Shown: positions 26,175 through 35,711 of the stretch, piece by piece
Position numbering within the stretch: the stretch's first letter is position 1
Layout: the number at the start of each line of letters is the position of its first letter
NCBI RefSeq assembly: GCF_014646895.1
Contig: NZ_BMOD01000034.1
Coordinates: 1 to 43,973, forward strand
Direction: 5' to 3'
DNA from: Deinococcus roseus
GTDB lineage: Bacteria; Deinococcota; Deinococci; Deinococcales; Deinococcaceae
Length of the DNA: 43,973 bases
Program-made: the position numbers and the translations under genes
Notes under the pieces: model-generated
What the model saw: only the letters and a program-made list of their open reading frames with translations
Told to the model about the DNA's origin: nothing
Databases searched by the model: none

Positions 26175-28067
26175 TCATGCCTGCCCCAAAAAAGGCACAA
26201 CACCACCCTCCGCCTTCTGCAACAACCGTTCGAATTGCTCAGGCGGCAGGGAATCAGACAGCAAATGGCCCTGAATGCACTCACACCCACTGCCGAGCAC
26301 GGTCTCCAGTTGCACCTGGGTTTCCACACCTTCTGCAACCACCTTGAGGTTCATCACCCGGGCCAGTTGCACCACCACCTGAATCAGCTGGCGGCTGCCT
26401 TTGAGGGGATCCCGGCCGGTGATGTCCTGAATGAACTTGCGGTCGATTTTGAACCCCGAAATCGGCAGGTCCTGCAAACGGGACAGGGAAGAATAACCGC
26501 TGCCGAAATCATCCAGGGACACCCGCACCCCCAGGGACTGCAAAGCCTGCAGGCTTTCCCTGGCCCCCTCATGCAGCACCGTCCGTTCGGTGAGCTCCAA
26601 CTCCAACAGGTGGGCAGGCAAACCGGTCCATTGCAACACCTGCTGCACCGTCTGCACGAAATCCGACCGGTTGAACTGCACCGGGGAGACATTCACGCTC
26701 ACCACCAGACCCCGCTCCTCCCAGCGTTTGTTGTGGGTGCAGGCTTCCAGCAAGAGCTGCCGGCCCAGTTCCACCACCACACCGGTGTCCTCGGCCACAG
26801 GAATGAACACCTCCGGGGGAACCCAACCGAGGGTGGGGTGGTTCCAGCGGGCCAGGGCTTCCATGCCCACCAAATCCTGCCCCTCTCCCTGGTAGATGGG
26901 CTGGTAATGCAAATGGATGGCTTTTTGCTCCACCGCATGCTGCAACTCCCTTTCCAGCACCGTGCGGCTGATGCCTTCACTGCCCTGCTGGGCATCCGCA
27001 CAGTACACCGTGTACCGGCCCCGGCCATGGATTTTGCTCTGGTACATCGCCTGATCGGCAGCCACCAGCAACGCACTGGCGGTTTTGCCATGCTCCTGGT
27101 ACACACTGATGCCAATGCTGGCAGAAGCCGGATGGGGCTCTCCCAGGACCGTCAAAGGGGCTTCCAGGCTTGCCATGATTTTGTCCCCCAGCAGGGTCGC
27201 ATCCTCCAGCCCGGCCTCATGGGCGATGATGGCAAATTCATCCCCACTGAGGCGGGCCACCGCGTCCGACTTGCGCACCGCCTGGCGGATGCGGTCCGCA
27301 AACTGCCTCAGCACCTCATCCCCCGCCTGATGCCCAAAACGGTCGTTGACTTGCTTGAAGTAATCCAGGTCAATGAACATCACCACAAACGACTCCCGGT
27401 TGCGCTGGGCACGCAGCAAGGCCCCTTCCAGCCGCTCATGGAACAGCTTTCTGGAGTCCAGTCCAGTGAGGGTGTCTTTGAGGGCCAGTTCAGCGGTGAG
27501 TTCCGCAGTGACCCGGCCCCGCACCTGGTTTTCATTGAACAGGGTCATGGCGGTCAGGAAGGCAATGCCCATCAGGCTGGCAATGCAAAACTTGATGACC
27601 ATTTTGAAATAAACGAGTTGCAGGCCTTGCAGTTCAGCCACGTGAGGAAGGTAATGGGAGAGAAGCAGGGTGCTGGCCCCCACAAACACCATCCCGGTGG
27701 CCACCAGGCCCCGTTTGAGCCCCAGGAAAATCAAGGTGGTGATGTAAAAGAGGGGGATGTAAATGACGTGGCTGGTGACGTCCAGGTTGTCTGGGTGGTT
27801 GAGCAGGTCCAGGGTGATCAGCAACAGGGGCATCACCACGGACAGCACCGCATTGCCCCACACGTACAGAGGCTCCAGGCGGGGCCACCTCCAGTACACC
27901 AGAAACAAAAAGAGGTACAGGAGGGGATTGAGGGTGATCAGGGTGCGGGAGATGACCGGCATCTGGGAGGCTTCCAGCAAAGGCAGCCATCCCACCACCG
28001 CGTTGATTCCGCCCAGCAGCAAGAAGATAAAGCGTTTGGAGCTGTAAAAAGCAGCCTTTTGGTTCAC
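26175..28067 (-). CDS. membrane GGDEF-EAL cyclic-di-GMP protein
   Basis: A 630-residue protein from GTG 28067, chosen because AGGAGGT lies 5 bases upstream; a longer frame starts at 28124. The N-terminal third (about 10-180) has five to six hydrophobic segments forming a membrane sensor without a recognised fold. The GGDEF domain (about 190-355) has SGDEF (274-278), a variant that is often active, and DTLTGLDSR. The EAL domain (about 375-620) has MEALARW (402-408), the DDFGSGYSSL loop and KIDRKFI. It may make or degrade cyclic-di-GMP. It sits between two ROK genes, so sugar supply and lifestyle signalling could be linked, but no co-regulation is visible. Confidence 0.85.
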   Translation of the reverse strand: MNQKAAFYSSKRFIFLLLGGINAVVGWLPLLEASQMPVISRTLITLNPLLYLFLFLVYWRWPRLEPLYVWGNAVLSVVMPLLLITLDLLNHPDNLDVTSHVIYIPLFYITTLIFLGLKRGLVATGMVFVGASTLLLSHYLPHVAELQGLQLVYFKMVIKFCIASLMGIAFLTAMTLFNENQVRGRVTAELTAELALKDTLTGLDSRKLFHERLEGALLRAQRNRESFVVMFIDLDYFKQVNDRFGHQAGDEVLRQFADRIRQAVRKSDAVARLSGDEFAIIAHEAGLEDATLLGDKIMASLEAPLTVLGEPHPASASIGISVYQEHGKTASALLVAADQAMYQSKIHGRGRYTVYCADAQQGSEGISRTVLERELQHAVEQKAIHLHYQPIYQGEGQDLVGMEALARWNHPTLGWVPPEVFIPVAEDTGVVVELGRQLLLEACTHNKRWEERGLVVSVNVSPVQFNRSDFVQTVQQVLQWTGLPAHLLELELTERTVLHEGARESLQALQSLGVRVSLDDFGSGYSSLSRLQDLPISGFKIDRKFIQDITGRDPLKGSRQLIQVVVQLARVMNLKVVAEGVETQVQLETVLGSGCECIQGHLLSDSLPPEQFERLLQKAEGGVVPFLGQA

Positions 28068-28181
28068 ATGGACCTCCTGGGGTGCCTCGCAGCATCCGGG
28101 GTTGTTCCAAAGGTACTTTTTCACCCAGCACAGAACTCTTGCTGCGCGGGAACCAAATGCTGTAAGGGTTCGGCCCGAAGT

Positions 28182-29399
28182 TCAGGGGTTGGGTCTGGAC
28201 TGCAAGGTCTTGACGACTTCTCCGGTCTCAAAGGCACTGTGCACCGCGAGGCTGGCCGCTCCCTGCGCCCAGGGGGTGAAGTCGTCCTTGTTCCAGGGCA
28301 CCACCACCACCTGCAGGTCCTCGGCGAGGGAGTCAAACGCCTGCTGTCTGAGGGTCTGTTTGAGGGGGGTGAAGTAAAACGGACCGAGTTGTGCCCCTTC
28401 CCCACCGATGACGATGAGCTCAGGGTTGAAGCTGTTCACCAGGTAAGAGAGGTGAACGCCCAGCAGGCGACCTGCGGTTTCCAGCACTTCACGCGCCCCC
28501 ATGTGGCCGTCCTGGGCGAGTTGCACCAGGTTCGGCAAGGTGATGCCGGTGTGCTCCGGGTGGCGTTCTTGGAACTGGGCCAGCAAGGCGGGTTCAGCGG
28601 TGTAGGCTTCCAGGCAGCCTTTCCGTCCGCAACTGCAGGTCCGGCCGCCGGGCTGCACCATGTTGTGGCCGAATTCTCCGGCTCCGCCATTTCTGCCCCG
28701 GTAGATGTTCCCGTCCAGCACCAGAGCGGAGCCGAGTCCCCGGCCAATGGCCACGGTGAGGAAGCTGTCAAATTGCTTGCCATGGCCGAACAGCCGTTCA
28801 GCGGCTGCAAAGGCGTTCACGTCGTTGTCCACCCACACGGGAAGGCCGGTGTGCTCGCTGACGGTCTGTGCGATCGGGACGTTGCTCCAGCCGAACAGGG
28901 GGGCGTTGATGGCCACCCCATGGCGGGCGTCAATCACCCCACTGAGGCCAATGCCAATCCCCAGCACATCCTCAGGGGCCACCCTGGCTTTTTTGTAGAG
29001 TTTCTTGCAGGCCACTTTGATCTGCAAGGCCACTTTGTCCGGGTCCTGGCTGGTGAGTTCTTCGGTACGGTGGGCCAGCACCCGGGTGGAAAGGTCGGTG
29101 AGGACGGCCTCCATGCGGTCTTCGCGGAGTTTGATGCCCACTGCGAAATGGGCGGTGTAGTCGATGTCCAGGTAGATGGGTCGTCTGCCGCCCGTGGCCC
29201 CGGCTTCCCCGATGGAGCGTTCCACAATCAGGCGGTCCTGGATCAGTTCGGCGGTGATGCCGGTGATGCCCGCACTGCTCAGTCCGGTGATGTCAACAAG
29301 TTGTGCCCGGCTGGTGGGGCCCAGTTTGCGGAGGTGGTTGAGGATGGTGCGCCGGTTCTGGGTGCGCAGGGCCCTGGGATCGCCTTTGTTCACTGTCAT
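28182..29399 (-). CDS. ROK-family transcriptional repressor (copy 2)
   Basis: A 405-residue regulator with a winged helix (about 14-75; SRAQLVDITGLSSAGITGI) and ROK domain with GAGEFGHN and the zinc site CSCGRKGCLEAY. It is a paralog of the regulator at 24774-25973, with shared blocks such as LLGVHLSYLVN. The start at 29399 follows GGAG; an upstream in-frame ATG at 29531 precedes the promoter and is rejected. It is divergent from the second transporter cassette and shares its regulatory region, so it most likely controls that cassette and itself. Confidence 0.86.
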   Translation of the reverse strand: MTVNKGDPRALRTQNRRTILNHLRKLGPTSRAQLVDITGLSSAGITGITAELIQDRLIVERSIGEAGATGGRRPIYLDIDYTAHFAVGIKLREDRMEAVLTDLSTRVLAHRTEELTSQDPDKVALQIKVACKKLYKKARVAPEDVLGIGIGLSGVIDARHGVAINAPLFGWSNVPIAQTVSEHTGLPVWVDNDVNAFAAAERLFGHGKQFDSFLTVAIGRGLGSALVLDGNIYRGRNGGAGEFGHNMVQPGGRTCSCGRKGCLEAYTAEPALLAQFQERHPEHTGITLPNLVQLAQDGHMGAREVLETAGRLLGVHLSYLVNSFNPELIVIGGEGAQLGPFYFTPLKQTLRQQAFDSLAEDLQVVVVPWNKDDFTPWAQGAASLAVHSAFETGEVVKTLQSRPNP

Positions 29400-29410
29400 G
29401 GAAGCTCCGT

Positions 29411-29464
29411 TTGACTCATAAACTGAGTGAAAGCAACATACCATGCTTTCTGAAGCCGGGTCAA
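29411..29464 (-). promoter_or_regulatory. promoter and ROK operator (site D) of ROK copy 2
   Basis: Minus-strand -35 TTGACC (29464-29459), 18-bp spacer and -10 TATGTT (29440-29435). The operator (TTGACTCA 29411-29418, TGAGTGAA 29424-29431, 5-bp centre) lies just downstream of the -10 box over the expected transcription start, a classical autorepression position. Confidence 0.68.
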
Positions 29465-29577
29465 TGTGTGGGCAGAACATCCTGGAATTTGTTGTAGATC
29501 TGGTCTTTCTGCTGCCTGGGTGCGGAGGCAATTGGCAGATCTGGAAGCGCCCTCTTCAAGCTTTTCATTTGTATACG

Positions 29578-29625
29578 TTGACTCAGTGAGTGAGTATTGA
29601 CCAATCGAGATCCAGGTGTTAATGT
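29578..29625 (+). promoter_or_regulatory. promoter and ROK operator (site B) of plus-strand rhamnoside operon
   Basis: The operator TTGACTCA (29578-29585) and TGAGTATT (29591-29598), 5-bp centre, overlaps the -35 TTGACC (29597-29602). A 17-bp spacer leads to -10 TAATGT (29620-29625). This drives the binding-protein, permease and GH78 genes to the right. Confidence 0.7.
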
Positions 29626-29643
29626 GTGCTTACTTCACAAGTC

Positions 29644-29707
29644 GAGGAAACCGCAGGGTTCCTCCTGCCCTTGCAGCACACCAAACGGCGGACCCCATCG
29701 GGTCCGC
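29644..29707 (+). other. structured 5' leader of the plus-strand transporter operon
   Basis: Between the predicted start of transcription (about 29632) and the ATG at 29756 there are about 124 nt of leader. It contains a bulged hairpin at 29644-29664 (GAGGAA... / ...TTCCTC) and a perfect 8-bp stem (GCGGACCC 29688-29695, GGGTCCGC 29700-29707, loop CATC). No T-run follows. It matches no riboswitch I recognise and may stabilise the mRNA. Confidence 0.4.
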
Positions 29708-29755
29708 AGCAAGGCAGGCTGGACTGACCCTGGTGACCCCGGAGGAGACCCCCAG

Positions 29756-31012
29756 ATGAAAAAAGCAACCCTCACCGCCCTTTCCGCCCTGCTGCTCATC
29801 GGCATGACCAGCACCGCCAGCGCCCAGAAGAAAACCGTCACCTTCCTGTCCGGACAAAACGAAGACGTCGGCTACACCCGCATCATCAGCGACCTCGCCA
29901 AAGAATACCAGCAGAAAACCCCCAGCGTGGTCTACGAGTACCAGAACAACACCACCAACGGCACCCAGAAACTGCAACTGCTCGCCAACTCGGGCAACCT
30001 CCCCACCCTCTACTCCATCAGCGAACCCACCCTGCTGGTGCAGCTCTACAACAAAGGCGAAGTGGCCGACCTCGAAGCCACCTTCAAGAAACTCGGCATC
30101 TACAACAAACTCAACCCCGTGGCCGTCAACATCAACAAAAAGCTCACCGATGGCAAACTCCTCGGCCTGCCCCTGGAACTCAACATCGAAGGCATCTGGT
30201 ACAACAAAAAACTCTTCAAAGAGAGTGGCATCAAAGAACCCAAAACCTGGGATGAAATGATGTCGGCCGCCGAAAAATTCAAAGCCAAAGGCATCCAACC
30301 TTTCTCCGCCTCCGGCGACCAGAAATGGCCGCTGACCCGCCTGATCGGTGGATACGCGGCCCGCAAGTACGGCGCAGACGTGATGGACCGCGTCAAAGCC
30401 GGCACCCTCAAACTCACCGACCCCGGCTTCATCGAAGCCGCCCGGGTGGTGCAAGACATGGGCAAAAAAGGCTACTTCGGACAGGGCGTCAACACCATTG
30501 ACTACGACACCGCCGTCGACACCTTCTTGCAAGGCAAAGCCGCCATGTTCTACATGGGCAGCTGGGTGTTGCGTGACCTCAACGACGAAAAACGCAACAA
30601 AATCGGCGCCGCCAACGTGGGCTTCTTCAACCTCCCCAATGTCACCGGCGGCAAAGGCAGCACCAGCGACTGGTCCATCAACACTGGCCTCACCGTCGCC
30701 GTCAACCAGAAACAGAACGACGCCCAGCTCGGCAACTGGCTGAAATACGTCTTCAACAGCTACGCCAACAAATCCATGGCGGACCTTGGCATGCTCACCG
30801 GCTTCAAAGTCAGCAAAATGCCCAAAAACGTCCCCACACTCACCAGCATGACCCAGAAGAAACTCAACGCCGCCAAAAACGGCTACCTGTGGTGGGAAGG
30901 CCTGTTCAGCGCCAAAGCCACCGCCGTCTCCTGGGACAACGTGCAACCCCTGGTCACCGGCGACCTGAGCCCCGAAGAATACATGCAGCAACTGCAAAAC
31001 GCACTCAAGTAA
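29756..31012 (+). CDS. extracellular sugar-binding protein of ABC transporter (copy 2)
   Basis: A 418-residue carbohydrate-binding protein. The signal peptide (1-24: lysines, hydrophobic core, cleavage after ASA) lacks a lipobox. Typical features are IEGIWYNKKLFKESGI in the N-lobe and GKAAMFYMGSW in the C-lobe. The start at 29756 follows GGAGGAG; the longer open frame from 29597 is leader RNA. First gene of the plus-strand importer, controlled by operator site B. Confidence 0.9.
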   Translation: MKKATLTALSALLLIGMTSTASAQKKTVTFLSGQNEDVGYTRIISDLAKEYQQKTPSVVYEYQNNTTNGTQKLQLLANSGNLPTLYSISEPTLLVQLYNKGEVADLEATFKKLGIYNKLNPVAVNINKKLTDGKLLGLPLELNIEGIWYNKKLFKESGIKEPKTWDEMMSAAEKFKAKGIQPFSASGDQKWPLTRLIGGYAARKYGADVMDRVKAGTLKLTDPGFIEAARVVQDMGKKGYFGQGVNTIDYDTAVDTFLQGKAAMFYMGSWVLRDLNDEKRNKIGAANVGFFNLPNVTGGKGSTSDWSINTGLTVAVNQKQNDAQLGNWLKYVFNSYANKSMADLGMLTGFKVSKMPKNVPTLTSMTQKKLNAAKNGYLWWEGLFSAKATAVSWDNVQPLVTGDLSPEEYMQQLQNALK

Positions 31013-31045
31013 ACCGACTTCGGGCCCAGGCACCCGGCCCCCCAA

Positions 31046-31076
31046 CCACCCCCGAAGCATCAGGGGGTGGGTTTTT
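31046..31076 (+). terminator. partial terminator between binding-protein and permease genes
   Basis: Eight-base arms CCACCCCC (31046-31053) and GGGGGTGG (31063-31070) followed by GTTTTT. It lies inside the operon, so some read-through is needed for the permeases. It would give high binding-protein and lower permease expression. Confidence 0.7.
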
Positions 31077-31099
31077 CGGTGTTGACCCCAAGGACAGAC

Positions 31100-31984
31100 A
31101 TGAACAAAACCCTCAGCGACTGGAAAGCCATCCTCATCTTCGTTGGCCCCGCCCTCCTCCTCTACACCCTCGTGCTGCTGGTCCCCATCGTGTGGTCCCT
31201 GGGCTACACCCTGTATGAAGGCAGCCCCATCACCGGCTTTGAATTCGTCGGCATCCAGAACTACCTGCGCATCCTCCAGGACCCCACCTTCCTCAAAGCC
31301 CTGTGGTTCGGCACCAAATTCGCCCTCGTCGTCTCCACCGGCCAGGTGATCCTCGGGCTCCTGCTGGCATTGCTTTACCACTTCTACCTGAAAAACTCCA
31401 GCGCCCTGGTGCGCACCCTGATCTTCCTGCCGGTGGTCCTGCCCACCGTGGCCGTCGCGCAAATGTTCTCCAAGATGTTCGCCATCGCCCCCCAGTACGG
31501 CCTGGTCAACAGCCTGCTGCACAACATGGGCCTGGATGGGTACATCCAGCCCTGGCTGGGACAGGCCGACACCGCCTTCTGGATCATCGCACTGATGGAA
31601 ATCTGGAAGGCCATGGGCTTCTACGCGATCCTGCTGTACACCGGACTGGTTGCCATTCCCGATGAAACCCTCGAAGCCGCACGCCTCGACGGGGCCAAAG
31701 GCTGGACCCTCACCCGCTTCATCGTGCTGCCCCTGCTTGCACCCATCACCATCTCCTCGCTGATCTTCAGCCTCAACGGCACACTTAAAGTCTTTGACAC
31801 CATCGTCGCCCTCACCAACGGCGGACCCGGCACCACCACCACCCCCCTCACCTTGCTGATGTTCAAAACCGCCTTCACCTACAGCGAGTACGGTTACGGC
31901 AGCACCATCGCCCTGGGCCTCGCCCTGCAATGCCTGGTGGTGACGCTGCTGATCGTGTGGCGCAACCGCAACGGAGGACAGTGA
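31100..31984 (+). CDS. sugar ABC transporter permease (MalF/UgpA type), copy 2
   Basis: A 294-residue permease with about six membrane helices and the EAA loop EAARLDGAKGWTLTRFIVLP. ATG at 31100 follows AAGGAC; an in-frame ATG at 31067 lies in the terminator hairpin and is rejected. The short N-terminus differs from the first cassette's permease. Forms a channel with the next gene, two bases downstream. Confidence 0.9.
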   Translation: MNKTLSDWKAILIFVGPALLLYTLVLLVPIVWSLGYTLYEGSPITGFEFVGIQNYLRILQDPTFLKALWFGTKFALVVSTGQVILGLLLALLYHFYLKNSSALVRTLIFLPVVLPTVAVAQMFSKMFAIAPQYGLVNSLLHNMGLDGYIQPWLGQADTAFWIIALMEIWKAMGFYAILLYTGLVAIPDETLEAARLDGAKGWTLTRFIVLPLLAPITISSLIFSLNGTLKVFDTIVALTNGGPGTTTTPLTLLMFKTAFTYSEYGYGSTIALGLALQCLVVTLLIVWRNRNGGQ

Positions 31985-31986
31985 CC

Positions 31987-32886
31987 ATGATTGGACAGGA
32001 CCCCATGAAAACCGGCGTGCAAAACAAAGCCGCCTACAACCCCACCCAGGCCAGAATTCAAAAAACCCTCTTCGGTCTGCCCATCACCCTGCTCATCCTG
32101 ATCCTGGTGCTGCTCGCCATCTACCCGGTGTTCTGGATTTTCATGTCCTCCCTCAAAGGCAGCGAAGAATTCAGCCTCAAACCCATGTGGGCCCTCCCCG
32201 AAACCCTGCACTGGGAGAACTACGCCCGGGCCTGGACCGAAGGCAACATGGGCAAATACTTCGTCAACTCCGTGCTGGTGGTCTTCCCCTCCCTGTTCCT
32301 GCTGGTGATCCTCGGCACCGCCGCTGCGTTCGGCATTGAAATCATGCGCTGGAAGATGGCCAAAGGGGTCAACCTGATGTTCCTGGTCGGCATCATGGTG
32401 CCCATCCAGATCGTGATTTTGCCCCTCTTCACCATGTACTACCAGGCCAACCTGCTGGACACCCGCCTGGCCCTGATCATGACTTACGTGGCCTTCGGAC
32501 TCCCCCTGGTGGTGTTCTTCCTCGCCGGATTCTTCCAGAGCTTCCCCAGGGAAATCATCGAAGCGGCCATCGTTGACGGGGCCACCATCTACCAGGTGTT
32601 CTACAAAATCGCCCTGCCGATGGTGCAAAACGCCATCGTCACCGTGGCCCTGGTGCAATTCTTCTTCCTGTGGAACGACCTGTTGGTCTCCCTGACCTTC
32701 ACCAGCAACCCCGACATGCGCACCGTGCAATCCGGCCTGCTGGCCTTCACCGGACAGTACGGCCAGCGGGAATGGGGACCCACCTTTGCCTCCATCGGCC
32801 TGGCTGTCGCCCCCACCGTGATCATCTACCTGTTCCTGAACCGCATGGTCATGAAAGGCATGGCGGCCGGCGCCGTCAAAGGATAA
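31987..32886 (+). CDS. sugar ABC transporter permease (MalG/UgpE type), copy 2
   Basis: A 299-residue permease with six membrane helices and the EAA loop EAAIVDGATIYQVFYKIALP. ATG 31987 is 9 bases after GGAGG; GTG 31981 in the same frame overlaps the previous stop and is an alternative. It ends in GMAAGAVKG, like the GAVKG tail of its counterpart in the other cassette. The GH78 gene follows after 11 bp. Confidence 0.9.
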   Translation: MIGQDPMKTGVQNKAAYNPTQARIQKTLFGLPITLLILILVLLAIYPVFWIFMSSLKGSEEFSLKPMWALPETLHWENYARAWTEGNMGKYFVNSVLVVFPSLFLLVILGTAAAFGIEIMRWKMAKGVNLMFLVGIMVPIQIVILPLFTMYYQANLLDTRLALIMTYVAFGLPLVVFFLAGFFQSFPREIIEAAIVDGATIYQVFYKIALPMVQNAIVTVALVQFFFLWNDLLVSLTFTSNPDMRTVQSGLLAFTGQYGQREWGPTFASIGLAVAPTVIIYLFLNRMVMKGMAAGAVKG

Positions 32887-32897
32887 GGAACCCCCAC

Positions 32898-35711
32898 ATG
32901 ACCCTCCTGAACGACACCACCCTCACGGTCACCCACCTCCACGCCGAACACCACAACCGCCTCGGGCTGGGCGTCCACACCCCCCGCCTCTCCTGGCAGA
33001 CCGAGACACCCACCCCCAACTGGCAACAAGACGCTTACCAGATCGAAGTGGTCTTCGCAGAAGGGGAACGCCACACCACCGACAAAATCCCCTCCGGGGA
33101 ATCGGTGCTCATCAACTGGCCGTTTCGGCCCCTGAAGTCCCGCGAACAGGCCCAGGTGCGGGTGCAGGTGTGGGGCAACGACCACAGCACGGCCTGGAGT
33201 GAGGTGCTCACCCTGGAAGCCGGACTGCTCGAAACGGAAGACTGGACCGCCCAGATGGTCGGACCCCTTCGCGAAGAAGACCCACAGGTGCCCGGACCCT
33301 CTCCCCTGCTCAGGAAAAGCTTCCAGGTGAAAGCCAGTGTGAAACACGCCCGACTGTACGTCACCAGCCTGGGGTTGCACGACACCCGCATCAACGGACA
33401 GAGGATCAGCGATCAACTGTTCTCGCCGGGCTGGACCAGCTACACCACCCGCCTGAGGTACCACTCCTTCGACGTCACCCCTCTCCTGAAAGAAGGTGAA
33501 AATGCCATTGGAACGATGCTCGGAAACGGCTGGTACCGGGGCAGGCTTGGCTTCGGAGGCGGAAGACGCAACCTTTATGGCAACACCCTGGGCCTGCTCG
33601 CGCAACTTGAAGTCACCTACCAGGATGGCACGGTCCAGACGGTCCACACCGATGACAGCTGGACGTGGAGTGAAGGGCCCATCCTGTTCGACGACATTTA
33701 CGACGGGGAACGCTACGACGCCCGCAAAGAACAACCGGGGTGGGACACCCCGGGTTTCAATGACCTGGACTGGAAGACGGTGCAGGCCGTGCCGTTTGAC
33801 TTCACCACCCTGGTTGCCCCCGAAGGCCCACCCGTGCGCAGGATCGAGACCCTGCCTGTGAGAGACGTCCTCACCACCCCTTCAGGCAAAACGGTGCTGG
33901 ACTTCGGACAGAACCTGGTCGGCTGGCTGCACATCAAAGTGCGAGGCGAGAGGGGCCACACCGTCACCTTCAGGCACGCCGAGGTGCTCGAGAACGGCGA
34001 ACTGGGCATTCGCCCCCTGCGCTATGCTGCGAACACCGACACCTACACCCTGCGTGGCGAAGGCATCGAGGTTTTCGAACCCCATTTCACCTTTCATGGG
34101 TTCCGGTACGCCGAAGTCGAGAACTGGCCCGCCCCTCTGGACCCCTCGGACATCGAGGCGGTGGTGGTGCACAGTGACTTGCAGCGCACAGGGTGGTTTG
34201 AGTGCAGTGATGAACTCATCAACCAGTTTCACCAAAACGTGGTGTGGGGGATGCGGGGGAACTTTCTGGATGTGCCCACCGACTGTCCGCAGCGGGATGA
34301 GCGTCTGGGGTGGACGGGGGACATTCAGGCGTTTGCTCCAACCGCTGCTTTCCTTTACGACGTTTCAGGTTTCCTCAAGTCCTGGTTGAGGGACCTGGCA
34401 GCGGACCAGTTGCCGGATGGGGCGGTGCCGGCGGTCATTCCGCAGGTGCTGGCTGCGACCCTGCCTGCTGCGGCTTGGGGGGATGCGAGCACCATTGTGC
34501 CGTGGACCCTGTACCAGCGGTTCGGGGACTCTGGCATCCTCAAACAGCAGTTTGAGAGCATGAAACGCTGGGTGGAGTACCAGCATTCCCGCACCGGGGA
34601 GCGTCTGGTGTGGGACATGGACATGCAGTTCGGGGACTGGCTGGATCCGGATGCCCCGCCGACCAGTCCGGGGAAAGCCAAGACCCTGCCGGGGGTGGTG
34701 GCCACCGCTTATTTTGCCCGCTCGGCCGACATTGTGGCCCAGGCGGCCAGGGTGCTGGGTTTCGTGGAGGAGGCCGACCATTATGGGGAATTGGCCTCCC
34801 GGGTGCGGAGGGCCTTCCAGCGGGAGTACGTGACCGGTTCCGGCCGGGTGTTGAGTGACAGCGTCACCGCTTACAGCCTGGCGTTGCAGTTTGCCCTGTT
34901 GCCCGGGGAGGAGCAGCGTCACACGGCAGCAAAACGCCTGCGCGAACTGGTGCGGGAGAATGGTTATTTGATTTCGACGGGTTTTGTGGGCACCCCCCTG
35001 GTGTGTGATGCCCTGTCCTCCGTCGGAGAGGTGGAGGCCGCATACCTGCTGTTGACGCAGACGGAGTGCCCTTCGTGGCTGTACCCGGTCACCATGGGGG
35101 CCACCACGGTGTGGGAGCGCTGGGACAGCATGCTGCCGGACGGAACCATCAACCCTGGTGAGATGACCAGCTTCAACCATTACGCCCTGGGTGCGGTGGC
35201 GGATTTCTTGCACCGCTGTGTGGCAGGGTTGGCCCCTGCGGCGCCTGGTTACCGTCAGATCCTGGTGAAACCCCAGGTGGGTGGGCCTTTGACGTTCGCC
35301 CGTGCGGTGCACCTGACCCCGTATGGACGGGCGGAGGTGGCGTGGTTCAGGGAGGGGAATCAGTTGCGTCTGGAGGTGACGGTTCCTGCCAACACCCGGG
35401 CCCGGGTGGAGTTGCCGGATGGCCAGGGGTTTGAGGTGGGTTCCGGAGACCACCGGTTCAGCTGCATTTTGCCTGCCGGGGCTGTGAAGCCCCTATCCAT
35501 GGATTCCACGTTTGATGACCTGGTCCAGCAACCTGAGGCGTACCGTGCCATTTTGAAACTGGTGGGGGAACACTCGGTGGACCATGTGGATGTTTTCAAG
35601 GGCATGTTGCGCAGCAACCAGCGGGGCATGTGCCTCAGGAACGCCGTGTGGGGGGTGCCCCACCGGGAGGCTTTGCTGGAGAAACTCCAGGCTTTTGTGG
35701 GTTCCCGGTGA
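32898..35711 (+). CDS. alpha-L-rhamnosidase (GH78), copy 2
   Basis: A 937-residue GH78 enzyme with the same plan as copy 1: catalytic acids D462, E468 and D475 in the block starting DCPQRDER, and the WERWD and SFNHYALGAV motifs further on. No signal peptide; cytoplasmic. The start at 32898 follows AAGGA. Long stretches are identical or nearly so to the copy at 18574-21432. The base composition of the coding strand changes within the gene: C-rich up to about 34150, then G/T-rich to the end, which continues into the next gene. This could reflect recombination between paralogs or a different source for the 3' part. Confidence 0.9.
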   Translation: MTLLNDTTLTVTHLHAEHHNRLGLGVHTPRLSWQTETPTPNWQQDAYQIEVVFAEGERHTTDKIPSGESVLINWPFRPLKSREQAQVRVQVWGNDHSTAWSEVLTLEAGLLETEDWTAQMVGPLREEDPQVPGPSPLLRKSFQVKASVKHARLYVTSLGLHDTRINGQRISDQLFSPGWTSYTTRLRYHSFDVTPLLKEGENAIGTMLGNGWYRGRLGFGGGRRNLYGNTLGLLAQLEVTYQDGTVQTVHTDDSWTWSEGPILFDDIYDGERYDARKEQPGWDTPGFNDLDWKTVQAVPFDFTTLVAPEGPPVRRIETLPVRDVLTTPSGKTVLDFGQNLVGWLHIKVRGERGHTVTFRHAEVLENGELGIRPLRYAANTDTYTLRGEGIEVFEPHFTFHGFRYAEVENWPAPLDPSDIEAVVVHSDLQRTGWFECSDELINQFHQNVVWGMRGNFLDVPTDCPQRDERLGWTGDIQAFAPTAAFLYDVSGFLKSWLRDLAADQLPDGAVPAVIPQVLAATLPAAAWGDASTIVPWTLYQRFGDSGILKQQFESMKRWVEYQHSRTGERLVWDMDMQFGDWLDPDAPPTSPGKAKTLPGVVATAYFARSADIVAQAARVLGFVEEADHYGELASRVRRAFQREYVTGSGRVLSDSVTAYSLALQFALLPGEEQRHTAAKRLRELVRENGYLISTGFVGTPLVCDALSSVGEVEAAYLLLTQTECPSWLYPVTMGATTVWERWDSMLPDGTINPGEMTSFNHYALGAVADFLHRCVAGLAPAAPGYRQILVKPQVGGPLTFARAVHLTPYGRAEVAWFREGNQLRLEVTVPANTRARVELPDGQGFEVGSGDHRFSCILPAGAVKPLSMDSTFDDLVQQPEAYRAILKLVGEHSVDHVDVFKGMLRSNQRGMCLRNAVWGVPHREALLEKLQAFVGSR

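Noticed and set aside
26118..29414. Plus-strand open frame of 1098 codons opposite GGDEF-EAL and ROK copy 2
   Set aside because: Shadow of the two real minus-strand genes; His/Gln-rich low-complexity translation with no motif.
29630..31930. Minus-strand open frame of 766 codons opposite the plus-strand transporter genes
   Set aside because: Antisense shadow; the real genes on the other strand have signal peptides, EAA loops and ribosome sites.
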